Source: Chitinophaga pinensis
GTDB taxonomy: Bacteria; Bacteroidota; Bacteroidia; Flavobacteriales_D; Crocinitomicaceae
Reading direction: 5' to 3'
Assembly (NCBI GenBank): GCA_945902745.1
Contig: CAMDNE010000012.1
Location: 1-64,000 of the forward strand
DNA length: 64,000 bases
Below are positions 47,241-56,499 of the stretch, one piece after another. A program made the translations under genes and the position numbers. Every line of letters begins with the position of its first letter. Within the stretch, counting starts at the first letter, position 1. The notes below the pieces were generated by a model. It was not told where the DNA came from. It saw only the letters and a list, made by a program, of their open reading frames with translations, and searched no databases.

Positions 47241-48845
47241 ATGAAAAGATCTAATCTACTATCTGTAATATTTTTGGTTGTCGTTTCTACAGTTTTAATT
47301 CAATGTAAAAAAAAACAAATTGATCCCCCTATTGATGCAACACCTGCCCCAAACACGGAGTTAGTTTTAGGTGCTTCAGATTTTAAACAATTGCAAATTG
47401 TTGTTTTTGAAAAAATAGGGATTAATGCCCAATTAGAACAATATCAAGGGACTATCGCCTCATTGTCTGTTCCAGTCCCAGTCGTGGTGCAAGGTGATCT
47501 AATTTCATTTGTTATTCCAGATAACATTGGTGCAAATTTCCAACTTCAAGTCAATATTGATGGTGTTGATTATACATCTACAGTTTTCTCGATTTCGGCA
47601 GTTTCGGCAATTTCAGATCCTGATTTGGTTTTTAATAGTTATGTGACTGCTACCAATTTGTTTAACTCATCCAGTACAATTATTGATTCCTTAGATATTC
47701 ATACTGAATTTAATACAGCAACTTTGCATTCTGATCAAGTAGTATTTGAAAACTATATGAGTAATGTTGTTTCAAATTATAATTCACTTGCTGCAGCCGA
47801 TAAAATGAAAATAGCCGTATTTATCCGCGCAAATGAAGCAATGTTTAATGATTTTCGACAAATAGTTGATGATGTGCCAAGTGAAATCCCTTCTTATATG
47901 TTAAAATCAATTCTTACTGATTGGGAGAATAAAGTTAATACCGCAATGCAAGCTTTTAAATTAGCTGTTATAAAAACTGTTGCTATGAGTGGTTGTACAG
48001 CCGCTGTAATTCTTGGAGCATCAATCTTCATTCCTGGTTTACAAGTTGTCGCTGTAGGAATAGTCGTTGGAACTTTTAGTGCAACTTTTTTAGAACTTTT
48101 GAAAAAACAACAAATTCTTTTAAATACTGTTATCGAACCTGATTTAAATTCACAAACAGTCAATAAGTCAGGAATAATTTTCTTAATTGGTCAAGCATAT
48201 GAATTAAATGTAAAAATGGACTACACTTCAATACATGCTGGAACTAACTTTGGACAATCAGTTGTTTCATCGTTTAAAAATTCGATAAATAAGTTCGTAG
48301 ACTCTTGGAATTCTCTTATTCAAAACATTCCATTTACAACCACTTTAAATCATGTTGAAGATATTTCTACATTTAAAACAAAATTCTTGGATGTACATGG
48401 AAGTTATTTAAGTGTTAGCAATATATCCAACCCAAATGTTAACCTTGTTTCTCAAAATGTTGTTGGAGGTAGACTTGCACTTACATTCAATACCGCCACA
48501 CCTGATGTCTTGCAAGAGTTTACCTATACTCTTAAATATGATAGTCCATTTAAAACATTTACAAAAGTTCAAAATGGATCAATAGGGGCTGAGCCACTTC
48601 ATTGGGTAGAGGCTCCAACAACTGATCCTGAGAATCCGGCAGGGGCAGGAAACGCTGTTCTTTATTATAATTATGCAGGAGGTGTTGGAGTGAAAACGAT
48701 GAATTTAAGTGGTGTTGGAGATATAAGTTCAATGGCACCTAATTGCTGTTTTTGGCAATTTTTAAGTGCTTCAGGTCAGCATACTGTAACGGTAACTGAT
48801 TCAGATGTTCCTCCAAATGTTATTACAGCGATTGTGAATTTTTAA
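47241..48845 (+). CDS. Unrecognised 534-aa lipoprotein with internal hydrophobic hairpin
   Basis: I do not recognise a family. Residues 1-22 are a lipoprotein signal (lipobox LIQC followed by KKK). Residues about 30-120 and 400-534 look beta-rich and Ig-like; 130-245 are helical; 248-285 form two long hydrophobic segments (SGCTAAVILGASIFIP and VVAVGIVVGTFSATFLELL) separated by PGLQ, like a membrane hairpin. CC near residue 505 may be a disulphide. It is a single gene with its own promoter and terminator. A membrane-inserting or channel-type role is possible, but only by shape. Confidence 0.7.
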   Translation: MKRSNLLSVIFLVVVSTVLIQCKKKQIDPPIDATPAPNTELVLGASDFKQLQIVVFEKIGINAQLEQYQGTIASLSVPVPVVVQGDLISFVIPDNIGANFQLQVNIDGVDYTSTVFSISAVSAISDPDLVFNSYVTATNLFNSSSTIIDSLDIHTEFNTATLHSDQVVFENYMSNVVSNYNSLAAADKMKIAVFIRANEAMFNDFRQIVDDVPSEIPSYMLKSILTDWENKVNTAMQAFKLAVIKTVAMSGCTAAVILGASIFIPGLQVVAVGIVVGTFSATFLELLKKQQILLNTVIEPDLNSQTVNKSGIIFLIGQAYELNVKMDYTSIHAGTNFGQSVVSSFKNSINKFVDSWNSLIQNIPFTTTLNHVEDISTFKTKFLDVHGSYLSVSNISNPNVNLVSQNVVGGRLALTFNTATPDVLQEFTYTLKYDSPFKTFTKVQNGSIGAEPLHWVEAPTTDPENPAGAGNAVLYYNYAGGVGVKTMNLSGVGDISSMAPNCCFWQFLSASGQHTVTVTDSDVPPNVITAIVNF

Positions 48846-48854
48846 GCACTAAAG

Positions 48855-48900
48855 ATTATAATCATAAGTGAAATACACATTGTGCATTTCACTTATGATT
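48855..48900. terminator. Bidirectional terminator before the RND permease gene
   Basis: AATCATAAGTGAAAT plus CACA (from 48860) pairs with TGTG plus ATTTCACTTATGATT (to 48900) with one mismatch, a stem of about 19 bp. Confidence 0.85.
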
Positions 48901-48914
48901 TTCTCAAAATGTAA

Positions 48915-51900
48915 TTAAATTACCTCTCCTTCTTCAAAATGCAATTCTTTCGCTTTCTTTCTGGAAAGTTTCGCCTGGATTCTATCGACACTATAATACA
49001 TCATTGGAACAACAATAATTGTCAAGAACATGGAACTGGTTAATCCACCAATTAATACCCAAGCCAAACCGTTTTTCCATTCTGCTCCAGATCCTGTTGC
49101 AGTTGCAATTGGAATCATTCCAACAACCATCGCAATTGTTGTCATCAAGATTGGTCGCATTCTTTCACGAACCGATTCTAATAAAGCATTGTAAGTTGAT
49201 TTTCCTTCTTTCTTTAAGTGATTGGTAAAATCGACAATTAATATGGCATTCTTGGCGACAAGTCCAAGTAACATCAACATTCCTAACATCGTAAAGATTC
49301 CCATACTTGATGAGGTAAGATTCAATGCTAATATTGCACCAACTAAAGCTACAAGAATTGAAAATAATACAACGAACGGATAAACGAAATTATCATACAA
49401 TGCAACCATGATGAGGTAAACGAGTATCAAACCAATTCCCATTGCTGTTCCAAGCGCTCCAAAAGATTCCTTTTGACGTTTTACCTCTCCACCCCAAAGC
49501 ATTCTTACGTTTTTGTCAAGTGGTTTTTCCTTCAAGTATTTTTCAATCGAGGCAGAAACAGTACCTGAAGCAGTTCCAAGGACGTATGAACGAATAGTCG
49601 TTGAACTAATTCTGTTTTTTCGCTCTAAAGAACCGTTTCCATTTTCAATTGTCACATCTGCAAATTCACTTAATCTAACTTGTTTGTTATCAGACGCTGA
49701 GAAAGTCATGTTTCGAATATCATCAATGTTTTTTCGATCGAATTTATCCATCATGATACGAATATTGTATTCTTGACCTTTGTCGTCGAATTGAGCATCA
49801 TTATTACCCGTTAAACCATTTTGTAATTGCATTCCAACTACTGCAATTGGAAGTCCCAACTGTCCCATTTTTTCTCGGTCAAGTTCGATTCGCACTTCAG
49901 GTGTAACATCATCCGTAGAAATTGTTGGATCTTTCGCTCCTTTTATTCCTTGAATCGTTGTTTTCAACCTTCTTGCTTCTTTAATCAATAATTCAGGATC
50001 ATCGGATGAAAGGAAAATTTCAATCGGAGCTTCTTCAGACTCAACCATACCAATATTCAAAGCTTTTACTTCAACACCAGGATAATTATCTTCAATTTGT
50101 TTCCGTATTGCATTCATGTATTTGATTGTTGGAAAATCTTTTTGTTTTCCTTCTTTCATTTTAACGGTTAATTCGGCTTTATTCTCTGCGCCAAATGAAG
50201 CTGCTCCCATTCCTGAACTTGGTCCTCCAACATTTGCAAATACGATATCAACAATGTCTTTTTGAGCTAAAATCAGTTGCTCAATTTTTAAAGTTGTAAC
50301 ATTGTTTTCTTCAAAAGTGGTACTCTTATCATATTTCAATTTGATCATAAATTTACCTTGATCTCCTTGTGCTACGAATTCCTGACCAACAATTCCTAAT
50401 CCCATAGTTGCCATACTTGCAAAGAAAATGGTGATGACACCAATCCCCATGATGAGTTTATGTCTTAAAGACCAACCAACTAATTTTACATATTGTTCTG
50501 TGAAGATTGTAATGCGCTTTTCAAACCAAATTAAAATGGCTTGAATTGGATTTTTAGGATTCAATTTTACTTCTTTTGCAAATCTCGATGCTAGCCAAGG
50601 TGTAAGAGTAAAACAAACAAATAATGACATAAGTGTTGAGACTACAACAACAATAGAGAATTGATGCAAAATATCTGAAATGGTTCCCTCAATAAATACG
50701 ACTGGAGAAAATACTACGACATCAACCAATGTAATCGCTAAGGCAGTAAATCCAATTTCATTTCTACCGTCTAAAGCTGCTTTCCTTCTGTCCTTGCCCA
50801 TTTGGAGATGGCGGTAAATATTTTCGAGTACAACTATGGAGTCATCGACTAATATTCCGATTACCAATGACATTGCCAATAAAGTCATCAAATTCAAGGT
50901 GTAACCTAAAAGGTACATGACAATAAAAGTTGAAATCAAAGAAGCTGGAATCGAAATCAATACAATAAAAGCATTTCTTAAACTGTGCAAAAAGATTAAC
51001 ATCACCGCTGCAACAAGTAAAATTGCTAATTCCAAATCGTGAATTACAGCATTAACAGATTCAACAGTCGGCTTTGATGTATCCGTAGCAACTGTAAATT
51101 TAACACCTTCCTTTTTGTATTTTTCTTCAATCAGTTTAAATTTCTCCTTAGTTGCGGTTGACATATCCACAGCATTCGCATCACTTTGTTTTTTGATACG
51201 CATACCAATTCCATTCACCCCATTAAAGCGACTAACTGTAATTTGGTCTTCTTCACCATCCTCAACTTCTGCGATTTCACCCAAACGAACAACGGATGTT
51301 CCATTTGCAGAAACAATTAAATTTCGAAGGTCTTCAACGGTTTTAAATTTTCCTGAAAATCGAACGGTCATTTGTTCTGAAACGTCTTTTAGTTTTCCAG
51401 TCGGAAATTCAACATTTGATGAAGCAACTGCTTGGTTTATCCCTGCTAATGATAAACCATACATTTTCATTTTGTCTTTATCCACATTCACGCGGAATTC
51501 ACGTTTTTCTCCTCCAATTACTTGAACTTCAGCAACACCTTTTGTTTGTTTGATTTGAGGTAAAATTTGATCATCCATCAACTCCATGAAATCTCGTTCA
51601 TCCATGTTTTCAGCAACTGCACTGACTTGTAATACAGGAGAGGCATTTGGTTCTATTTTAGAAACCACGGGCGTTTGAGCACCATCTGGAAGTTTGTTGA
51701 GAATGTTATTTATTTTTCGCTGGGCATTTTCTAACGATAAGTCAATGTCAGCCGAAGCTTTAAATTCTAAGAGCATCACAGAGGCATTGTCTAGCGAGAA
51801 AGCGGTAACTTCAGAAATATTTTCTAATCCACTTAATGCGTCTTCCATGGGTTTTGAAACCTGATTTTCAACGGTAAGAGGCGATGCTCCTGGGTAAATT

Positions 51901-52046
51901 GTTGTTACAGTTAATATGGGAGGAGAAAAATCGGGTAACAATTCATAGCTCAATTGATTGTAGCTAATTAATCCTCCACCAATCAAAATTGTGAAAATCA
52001 CAATAATGAAAGAAGGTCTTTTTATTGATAATTCTGTTAAAGTCAT
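48915..52046 (-). CDS. RND efflux permease (AcrB-like, HAE1 type)
   Basis: A 1043-aa inner-membrane proton-driven pump. It begins TELSIKRPSFIIVIF and has 12 predicted helices with the two large periplasmic loops of the family. Conserved GILVDDSIVVLENIYRH in helix 4 carries the paired proton-relay Asp; a VERMRPILMTT-like motif (RERMRPILMTT) lies in the second half. It forms a tripartite pump with the adaptor and TolC genes upstream in the same operon. Substrate is unknown; drug-type is more likely than metal, as the HAE1 pattern is present and no Met/His cluster stands out. Confidence 0.94.
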   Translation of the reverse strand: MTLTELSIKRPSFIIVIFTILIGGGLISYNQLSYELLPDFSPPILTVTTIYPGASPLTVENQVSKPMEDALSGLENISEVTAFSLDNASVMLLEFKASADIDLSLENAQRKINNILNKLPDGAQTPVVSKIEPNASPVLQVSAVAENMDERDFMELMDDQILPQIKQTKGVAEVQVIGGEKREFRVNVDKDKMKMYGLSLAGINQAVASSNVEFPTGKLKDVSEQMTVRFSGKFKTVEDLRNLIVSANGTSVVRLGEIAEVEDGEEDQITVSRFNGVNGIGMRIKKQSDANAVDMSTATKEKFKLIEEKYKKEGVKFTVATDTSKPTVESVNAVIHDLELAILLVAAVMLIFLHSLRNAFIVLISIPASLISTFIVMYLLGYTLNLMTLLAMSLVIGILVDDSIVVLENIYRHLQMGKDRRKAALDGRNEIGFTALAITLVDVVVFSPVVFIEGTISDILHQFSIVVVVSTLMSLFVCFTLTPWLASRFAKEVKLNPKNPIQAILIWFEKRITIFTEQYVKLVGWSLRHKLIMGIGVITIFFASMATMGLGIVGQEFVAQGDQGKFMIKLKYDKSTTFEENNVTTLKIEQLILAQKDIVDIVFANVGGPSSGMGAASFGAENKAELTVKMKEGKQKDFPTIKYMNAIRKQIEDNYPGVEVKALNIGMVESEEAPIEIFLSSDDPELLIKEARRLKTTIQGIKGAKDPTISTDDVTPEVRIELDREKMGQLGLPIAVVGMQLQNGLTGNNDAQFDDKGQEYNIRIMMDKFDRKNIDDIRNMTFSASDNKQVRLSEFADVTIENGNGSLERKNRISSTTIRSYVLGTASGTVSASIEKYLKEKPLDKNVRMLWGGEVKRQKESFGALGTAMGIGLILVYLIMVALYDNFVYPFVVLFSILVALVGAILALNLTSSSMGIFTMLGMLMLLGLVAKNAILIVDFTNHLKKEGKSTYNALLESVRERMRPILMTTIAMVVGMIPIATATGSGAEWKNGLAWVLIGGLTSSMFLTIIVVPMMYYSVDRIQAKLSRKKAKELHFEEGEVI

Positions 52047-52056
52047 GATAATTAGC

Positions 52057-53109
52057 TTATTTCTTTTTTACGTTTGATTTGTCTTGCAAATTGACTTGAC
52101 CTTTCACAACTATACGATCTGTTTTTGTTAGACCATTTACTACTTCAATGAACTCTCCATCTGATGTTCCTGCATTAAAAGAAGTAAGTATTGCTTTTCC
52201 ATTTTGAATAACATAAACTTGTGGGTTTTTTAAGGAACCCACCAATGCTTTTCTTGGTATTGCTAATGCAGTAACGCTTTGATTATTCAATAAAGAAACT
52301 GAAGCATACATGCCAGCTAGTAATTCTTGCTGCGAATTTTTAACGGTTATTTGCACCTTGAAATTGTGAGATTTGTCTGCTACAACACTTATATTCGTGA
52401 CTTTTCCTTCAAAAACGCGGTTGTTGTAAATGTCCACTTTAGCTTGAACAACTTGATTTAATTTGAATTTTAAAATGTCACGCTCTGGAACATTTACTGT
52501 TAATTTCAAAGAAGAGATATCCGTTATTTCAACTAAGGGAGAACCAGCTCCAATCACAGATCCTAAGTCAACTAGTTTCTTTGTAATTACACCAGAAAAA
52601 GGAGCGGTAATATTTGTGCTTCTCAATTGCTTTTGAATTTGCTTTTTTTGAATTTCAGCTGAGCGGACTCCTAATTTTGTTTTTTCAATCTGCATTCCAG
52701 AAACAGCATTGTCTTTCGCTAAGTTAGAATATCGGTTGTCGTCGTTTTTTTGACCTTCCAATGAAACTTCTGCATTTTCTAATTGAAGTTGGAGCATCTC
52801 ATCATCGATTTTTGCTATTACTTGACCTTGCGTTACACGGTCTCCTTCTTCAATAGATAATCGGATGATTTTTCCTTGAGCATCAGAACCAATTGTATTC
52901 TGACGAACCGGTTCAAATGTTCCTAGAAAAGAAAAAGCGCTTTCGAAGGTGTGCATTTGTGGGCTGACATCTTCTACTAATACAGCAGCTTCCATGTCAT
53001 GGATATATATTTTCTTTTCAACAGCTGATTTATTTGAAAGCAATTTCATTACTGTCAGGCCAACTAATAATAGTGCGATGATTGCGATGGTAAGTGTTCG
53101 TTTATTCAT
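52057..53109 (-). CDS. RND efflux periplasmic adaptor (AcrA-like)
   Basis: A 350-aa membrane-fusion protein linking the pump to TolC. One N-terminal membrane anchor (about 8-25), lipoyl halves (GKIIRLSIEEGDRVTQGQVIAKID and APFSGVITKKLVDLGSVIGAG) flanking a helical hairpin, then beta-barrel and membrane-proximal domains. It starts 30 bases after the TolC stop and ends 10 bases before the permease start. Confidence 0.92.
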   Translation of the reverse strand: MNKRTLTIAIIALLLVGLTVMKLLSNKSAVEKKIYIHDMEAAVLVEDVSPQMHTFESAFSFLGTFEPVRQNTIGSDAQGKIIRLSIEEGDRVTQGQVIAKIDDEMLQLQLENAEVSLEGQKNDDNRYSNLAKDNAVSGMQIEKTKLGVRSAEIQKKQIQKQLRSTNITAPFSGVITKKLVDLGSVIGAGSPLVEITDISSLKLTVNVPERDILKFKLNQVVQAKVDIYNNRVFEGKVTNISVVADKSHNFKVQITVKNSQQELLAGMYASVSLLNNQSVTALAIPRKALVGSLKNPQVYVIQNGKAILTSFNAGTSDGEFIEVVNGLTKTDRIVVKGQVNLQDKSNVKKK

Positions 53110-53139
53110 TGTTATTTTATTGATAATGTTTTCTAAAAA

Positions 53140-54438
53140 TTACTTAATGTTTCCTATTGATTTTAAATATTCTAATTCAGCTTGTCTTAATTGAATGTAT
53201 GCTGATACTACATTTGTTTGAGCTTGTTGACGGTTGTTTTCGGCTGTAATAAGATCGTTTGATGATACAGTTCCTTGTTCAAATTTTGATTCTGTTTGCT
53301 TGTAAACTCGATCTGAAAGAATCAATTGCTCTTGAGAAATTGCTAATGAACTTTTTTGAACCTCAATTTGCCTTTTTGTTGCTGCAGCTTTCATCTCTAA
53401 TTGTTGCAATATCAAATCATGTTGATTCGTTAATTTCTCAGCATTCAATGCATTAACTTTTTGTTTATGAAATTTTTCTAAACCATCAAACAAAGTCCAG
53501 TCTAATTTTAAACCTAAAAACGCACCTTCGATTCCTGTGCGATAATTATCTGCTGGTTTCATGTTGTAATTGTAATTATAAGCAGCATAAAAAGATAAAC
53601 TTGGTAAATAAGCCATGTTCGTTCCTTTTCGTTCTTCAACATTCATTTTTTGCTGAGCAGCTAACATTTCTAACTCAGGATAGTTGATTGTTCCGCTATC
53701 AACTAAAATTGATTGTTCAACTAAATTATCAACCGGAACAGTAATTGAAGCTTTCGGATCCATGCCGATAAGTATTTTCAGCATTGTTTCCAGTTGATCT
53801 TTTGTCGCTTGCAATGATTCTTTTGAATTAACCAAGGATAACCTATTAATTTGAAGTTTATCCGCTTCCGTTTGAATAACTAATTCTTGCTGAACCATTG
53901 CATTCATGTTGCTAATCAGCTTGTCCATATTCGCAATATTGCCAACTATGAAATTTAATTGTTTCGTTATTGCTTGAAGGTTAAAATAGGTGCTTGCGAC
54001 TTGATGTTTAACATCTTGAGCAGTCATCCTTTGTTGAATTTCTACAATTTCCGCATTGATTTTAAGTGCTGATAACCCATAGTTGACTTGCGGATTATAT
54101 AATATTTGCGTTAATTGTAGCGTGTTGCTCAACACAAAAGGCACACCAAATTGCACTGTAGAAAAAGTTCCTGCTGGACCACCGAAAAATGCTGCTGGAA
54201 CAACTTGACCCGGTATTATAGCATTGTATTTATAATCTCCACTATACGCTAATTGAGGTAAACGAGCAGACATATAAGCGCTTCGTTGTTTGTCATTTAT
54301 TTCAATATCTAACAAGGAATTTCTTATTGATAAATTAGCTGTATCAGCCATTTTTAGACAAGTTTCAAGATTAAATTCTTGCCCTTGTACAGAAATACTA
54401 CTGATAATTCCAATCAGAAAAAAAAGTTGTTTTTTCAT
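53140..54438 (-). CDS. TolC-family outer-membrane efflux protein
   Basis: A 432-aa outer-membrane channel protein: signal peptide (about 1-19), then two repeats of long helices with short strands, e.g. FNLETCLKMADTANLSIRNS at the start of the first repeat and a C-terminal EQGTVSSNDLITAENNRQQAQ. Its start overlaps the TetR stop by 4 bases, so the regulator and pump are translationally coupled. Confidence 0.92.
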   Translation of the reverse strand: MKKQLFFLIGIISSISVQGQEFNLETCLKMADTANLSIRNSLLDIEINDKQRSAYMSARLPQLAYSGDYKYNAIIPGQVVPAAFFGGPAGTFSTVQFGVPFVLSNTLQLTQILYNPQVNYGLSALKINAEIVEIQQRMTAQDVKHQVASTYFNLQAITKQLNFIVGNIANMDKLISNMNAMVQQELVIQTEADKLQINRLSLVNSKESLQATKDQLETMLKILIGMDPKASITVPVDNLVEQSILVDSGTINYPELEMLAAQQKMNVEERKGTNMAYLPSLSFYAAYNYNYNMKPADNYRTGIEGAFLGLKLDWTLFDGLEKFHKQKVNALNAEKLTNQHDLILQQLEMKAAATKRQIEVQKSSLAISQEQLILSDRVYKQTESKFEQGTVSSNDLITAENNRQQAQTNVVSAYIQLRQAELEYLKSIGNIK

Positions 54439-55070
54439 TTGAGTTTATTTGTGGTTTTTGAATTAATAGGAAATAAATAGTTTACAAGCATTTCAGTTAC
54501 ATTTTGCTTGTGTAATAATAAGTTTGATGTATAGTCTTCATGTGAAATTCCATGAATTCCTTGCATTAAATTTTTAGCCATAATTGGATATTGACAATTT
54601 GACATTATTAACAAGGTCAAACTTAGAATGTTTATTTTCCTCATTTTTCCTTCTAATTGAGCTTGTGCACATTCATTGAAAATGCCAGATGCAGCAATTT
54701 TTTCAAAAAAGCATGCATGATCGATTGAACAACCTTCTTCTCGGTTCATTTCAGTAATAATAAATACAGGTAATTCAGGGTGTTTAGAAAGGAATTCAAA
54801 TTCTCGATCTATGAAAATTCGCATTTTATTTTCTATAGATTGATCAGAACTGAAGACAGTCATCATGGAAGTAACAAAGTCCTCCATAGCAGTCTCAAAA
54901 ATGATTTTAAAAAGCTGACTCTTCGACCTGAAATAGTAATTAACAAGAGCAACATTCATTCCTGCGGCCTTTGAAATTTCTCGAGAAGAACAACCCGCAA
55001 AACCTTTTGCCATAAAAACGTGTCTGGCAGCTTCCTTGATTTTTTCTTCTGTTGTAACGTCTTTTTTCAT
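54435..55070 (-). CDS. TetR/AcrR-family transcriptional regulator of the efflux operon
   Basis: A 211-aa repressor-type regulator. The N-terminal helix-turn-helix (about 8-54) reads KIKEAARHVFMAKGFAGCSSREISKAAGMNVALVNYYFRSK in family form; the C-terminal helices should bind the inducer. ATG 55070 is used in place of an upstream TTG (55076). It is the first gene of the efflux operon. A TAAATTTG box 20 bases upstream and the adjoining palindrome TTTTAAAC-N4-GTTTAAAA indicate autorepression. Confidence 0.93.
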   Translation of the reverse strand: MKKDVTTEEKIKEAARHVFMAKGFAGCSSREISKAAGMNVALVNYYFRSKSQLFKIIFETAMEDFVTSMMTVFSSDQSIENKMRIFIDREFEFLSKHPELPVFIITEMNREEGCSIDHACFFEKIAASGIFNECAQAQLEGKMRKINILSLTLLIMSNCQYPIMAKNLMQGIHGISHEDYTSNLLLHKQNVTEMLVNYLFPINSKTTNKLK

Positions 55071-55090
55071 TATCAAATGAATTTAGACGA

Positions 55091-55098
55091 CAAATTTA
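55091..55098 (-). promoter_or_regulatory. Promoter -7 box of the efflux operon
   Basis: Minus strand TAAATTTG, exact TAnnTTTG, 20 bases before ATG 55070. Confidence 0.6.
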
Positions 55099-55106
55099 AA
55101 CAACTA

Positions 55107-55126
55107 TTTTAAACACTTGTTTAAAA
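55107..55126. promoter_or_regulatory. Putative TetR operator
   Basis: TTTTAAAC-ACTT-GTTTAAAA is a perfect 8-bp palindrome with a 4-bp centre. It sits 8 bases upstream of the -7 box, covering the place of the -33 element, the usual layout for TetR-type autorepression. Confidence 0.6.
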
Positions 55127-55159
55127 CACATGATTAATTTGTTAATTTAATTTAAAATC

Positions 55160-55500
55160 TAGACTTAGAAGTTAGACCTAGAAATTAGACCTAGAAGTTA
55201 GAGCTAGAAGTTAGACTTGGAATAAATAATCGTTTTGAAAAGAATTTTGAATCCCAAATCCCAAATCCTGAATCCCAAATCCTGAATTCCAAATTCCAAA
55301 TTCCAAATCCTTTTACTCTATGTGTCCTATGTGCCACTTCGATAAACTCAGTGCACCGCTATGTGTTTCAAAAAAGAATTACGAATTCTTTCACTTTATG
55401 TGTCTATGTGTCTATGTGTTTCAAAAAAGAATTATGAATCCCAAATCCTGAATTCCAAATCCTTTTGCTCTATGTGTCCTATGTTTCTATGTGTTTCAAA
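55160..55500. repeat. Nested intergenic repeat block
   Basis: Three word families follow one another. 55160-55218: four and a half copies of a 13-bp unit TAGACCTAGAAGT. 55248-55312: alternating AATCCCAAATCCTG and AATTCCAAATTCC words. 55313-55500: CTATGTGTC words, plus two longer direct repeats, TATGTGTTTCAAAAAAGAAT (near 55360 and 55415) and TGAATTCCAAATCCTTTT (near 55284 and 55448). No gene is credible in 55127-55520; a frame over 55361-55726 comes from the repeats and dapD antisense. Confidence 0.8.
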
Positions 55501-55520
55501 AAAAAACAAATCCTCCATTC

Positions 55521-56330
55521 TTAAACCGCCACATTATGTTCCCTCAACGCATCATTCAAAGAAGTCTTCAAATCTGTTGATTCTTTTCGTTTCCCAATTA
55601 TCAATGCACATGGAACTTGAAAATCACCTGCTGGAAATGATTTTGTATACGACCCAGGTATTACAACAGAACGCTCAGGTACATAACCTTTATATTCGAC
55701 TGGTTCAGTGCCAGAAACATCAATAATTTTTGTGGATTTTGTCAATACGACATTTGCACCTAATACTGCTTGTTTTCCAACCCGCACACCTTCAACAACT
55801 ATGCAGCGCGACCCAATAAAAGCATCATCTTCAATGATTACAGGCGCTGCTTGTAACGGTTCTAAAACTCCTCCAATTCCTACACCACCGCTTAAGTGAA
55901 CATTTTTTCCGATTTGAGCACAAGACCCAACAGTTGCCCATGTGTCGACCATTGTTCCCGAATCAACATAAGCTCCAATATTTACATAGGATGGCATTAA
56001 GATTACGCCAGAGGCAATAAAAGCCCCATATCGAGCGACAGCTGGCGGAACAACACGTATTCCCAATTCCTTGTAATTGGTTTTCAATGCCATTTTATCA
56101 TGAAATTCAAACGGACCAACTTCAATTGTTTCCATTTTGCGAATTGGGAAATACATTATTACTGCTTTTTTTACCCATTCGTTTACGATCCATTCGCCAT
56201 TATCACTTGGTTCAGCAACGCGCAACAAACCTTTGTCAATGTCTTCAATTATAGTGTTGATAGCATTAATTGTTTCTGGTTGACTCAACAATTCACGATT
56301 GTCCCAAGCTGCTTCGATAATAGATCTCAT
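55521..56330 (-). CDS. dapD: Tetrahydrodipicolinate N-succinyltransferase
   Basis: A 269-aa left-handed parallel beta-helix acyltransferase in the succinylase branch of lysine and diaminopimelate synthesis. Hexapeptide repeats run from about 105 to 215 (e.g. GAYVDSGTMVDTWATVGSCAQIG, with the conserved Asp-Thr-Trp). ATG 56330 (MRSIIEAAW) is chosen over a TTG at 56336. A TATCTTTG box lies 16 bases upstream. Single gene, divergent from ruvX. Confidence 0.95.
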   Translation of the reverse strand: MRSIIEAAWDNRELLSQPETINAINTIIEDIDKGLLRVAEPSDNGEWIVNEWVKKAVIMYFPIRKMETIEVGPFEFHDKMALKTNYKELGIRVVPPAVARYGAFIASGVILMPSYVNIGAYVDSGTMVDTWATVGSCAQIGKNVHLSGGVGIGGVLEPLQAAPVIIEDDAFIGSRCIVVEGVRVGKQAVLGANVVLTKSTKIIDVSGTEPVEYKGYVPERSVVIPGSYTKSFPAGDFQVPCALIIGKRKESTDLKTSLNDALREHNVAV

Positions 56331-56346
56331 GTTCAATAATTTTTGC

Positions 56347-56354
56347 CAAAGATA
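56347..56354 (-). promoter_or_regulatory. Promoter -7 box of dapD
   Basis: Minus strand TATCTTTG, exact TAnnTTTG, 16 bases before ATG 56330. Confidence 0.5.
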
Positions 56355-56409
56355 CTACCTTTAAATATATATTCCCCAATTCTTAAATAAGCTATTTTCC
56401 TTAGTATAT

Positions 56410-56462
56410 AGATCGGTATTATGCCGATCTGGATTTGTTTTTACTGGATTTTTATTCCAGTA
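56410..56462. repeat. Two adjacent hairpins between dapD and ruvX
   Basis: AGATCGG-N7-CCGATCT (56410-56430) and TACTGGA-N7-TCCAGTA (56442-56462) are two perfect 7-bp stems with equal 7-base loops, 11 bases apart. Each could be a protein-binding palindrome or RNA structure in the ruvX leader. Neither is followed by a T-run. Confidence 0.55.
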
Positions 56463-56499
56463 TTATCAAATACTAATCGGTATAATTATCTTTACATCC

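Noticed and set aside
55160-55218. CRISPR array
   Set aside because: The 13-bp units abut directly with no spacers, and no cas genes are nearby.
55361-55726. 121-codon frame on the plus strand
   Set aside because: It consists of the nested DNA repeats and then the reverse of dapD.
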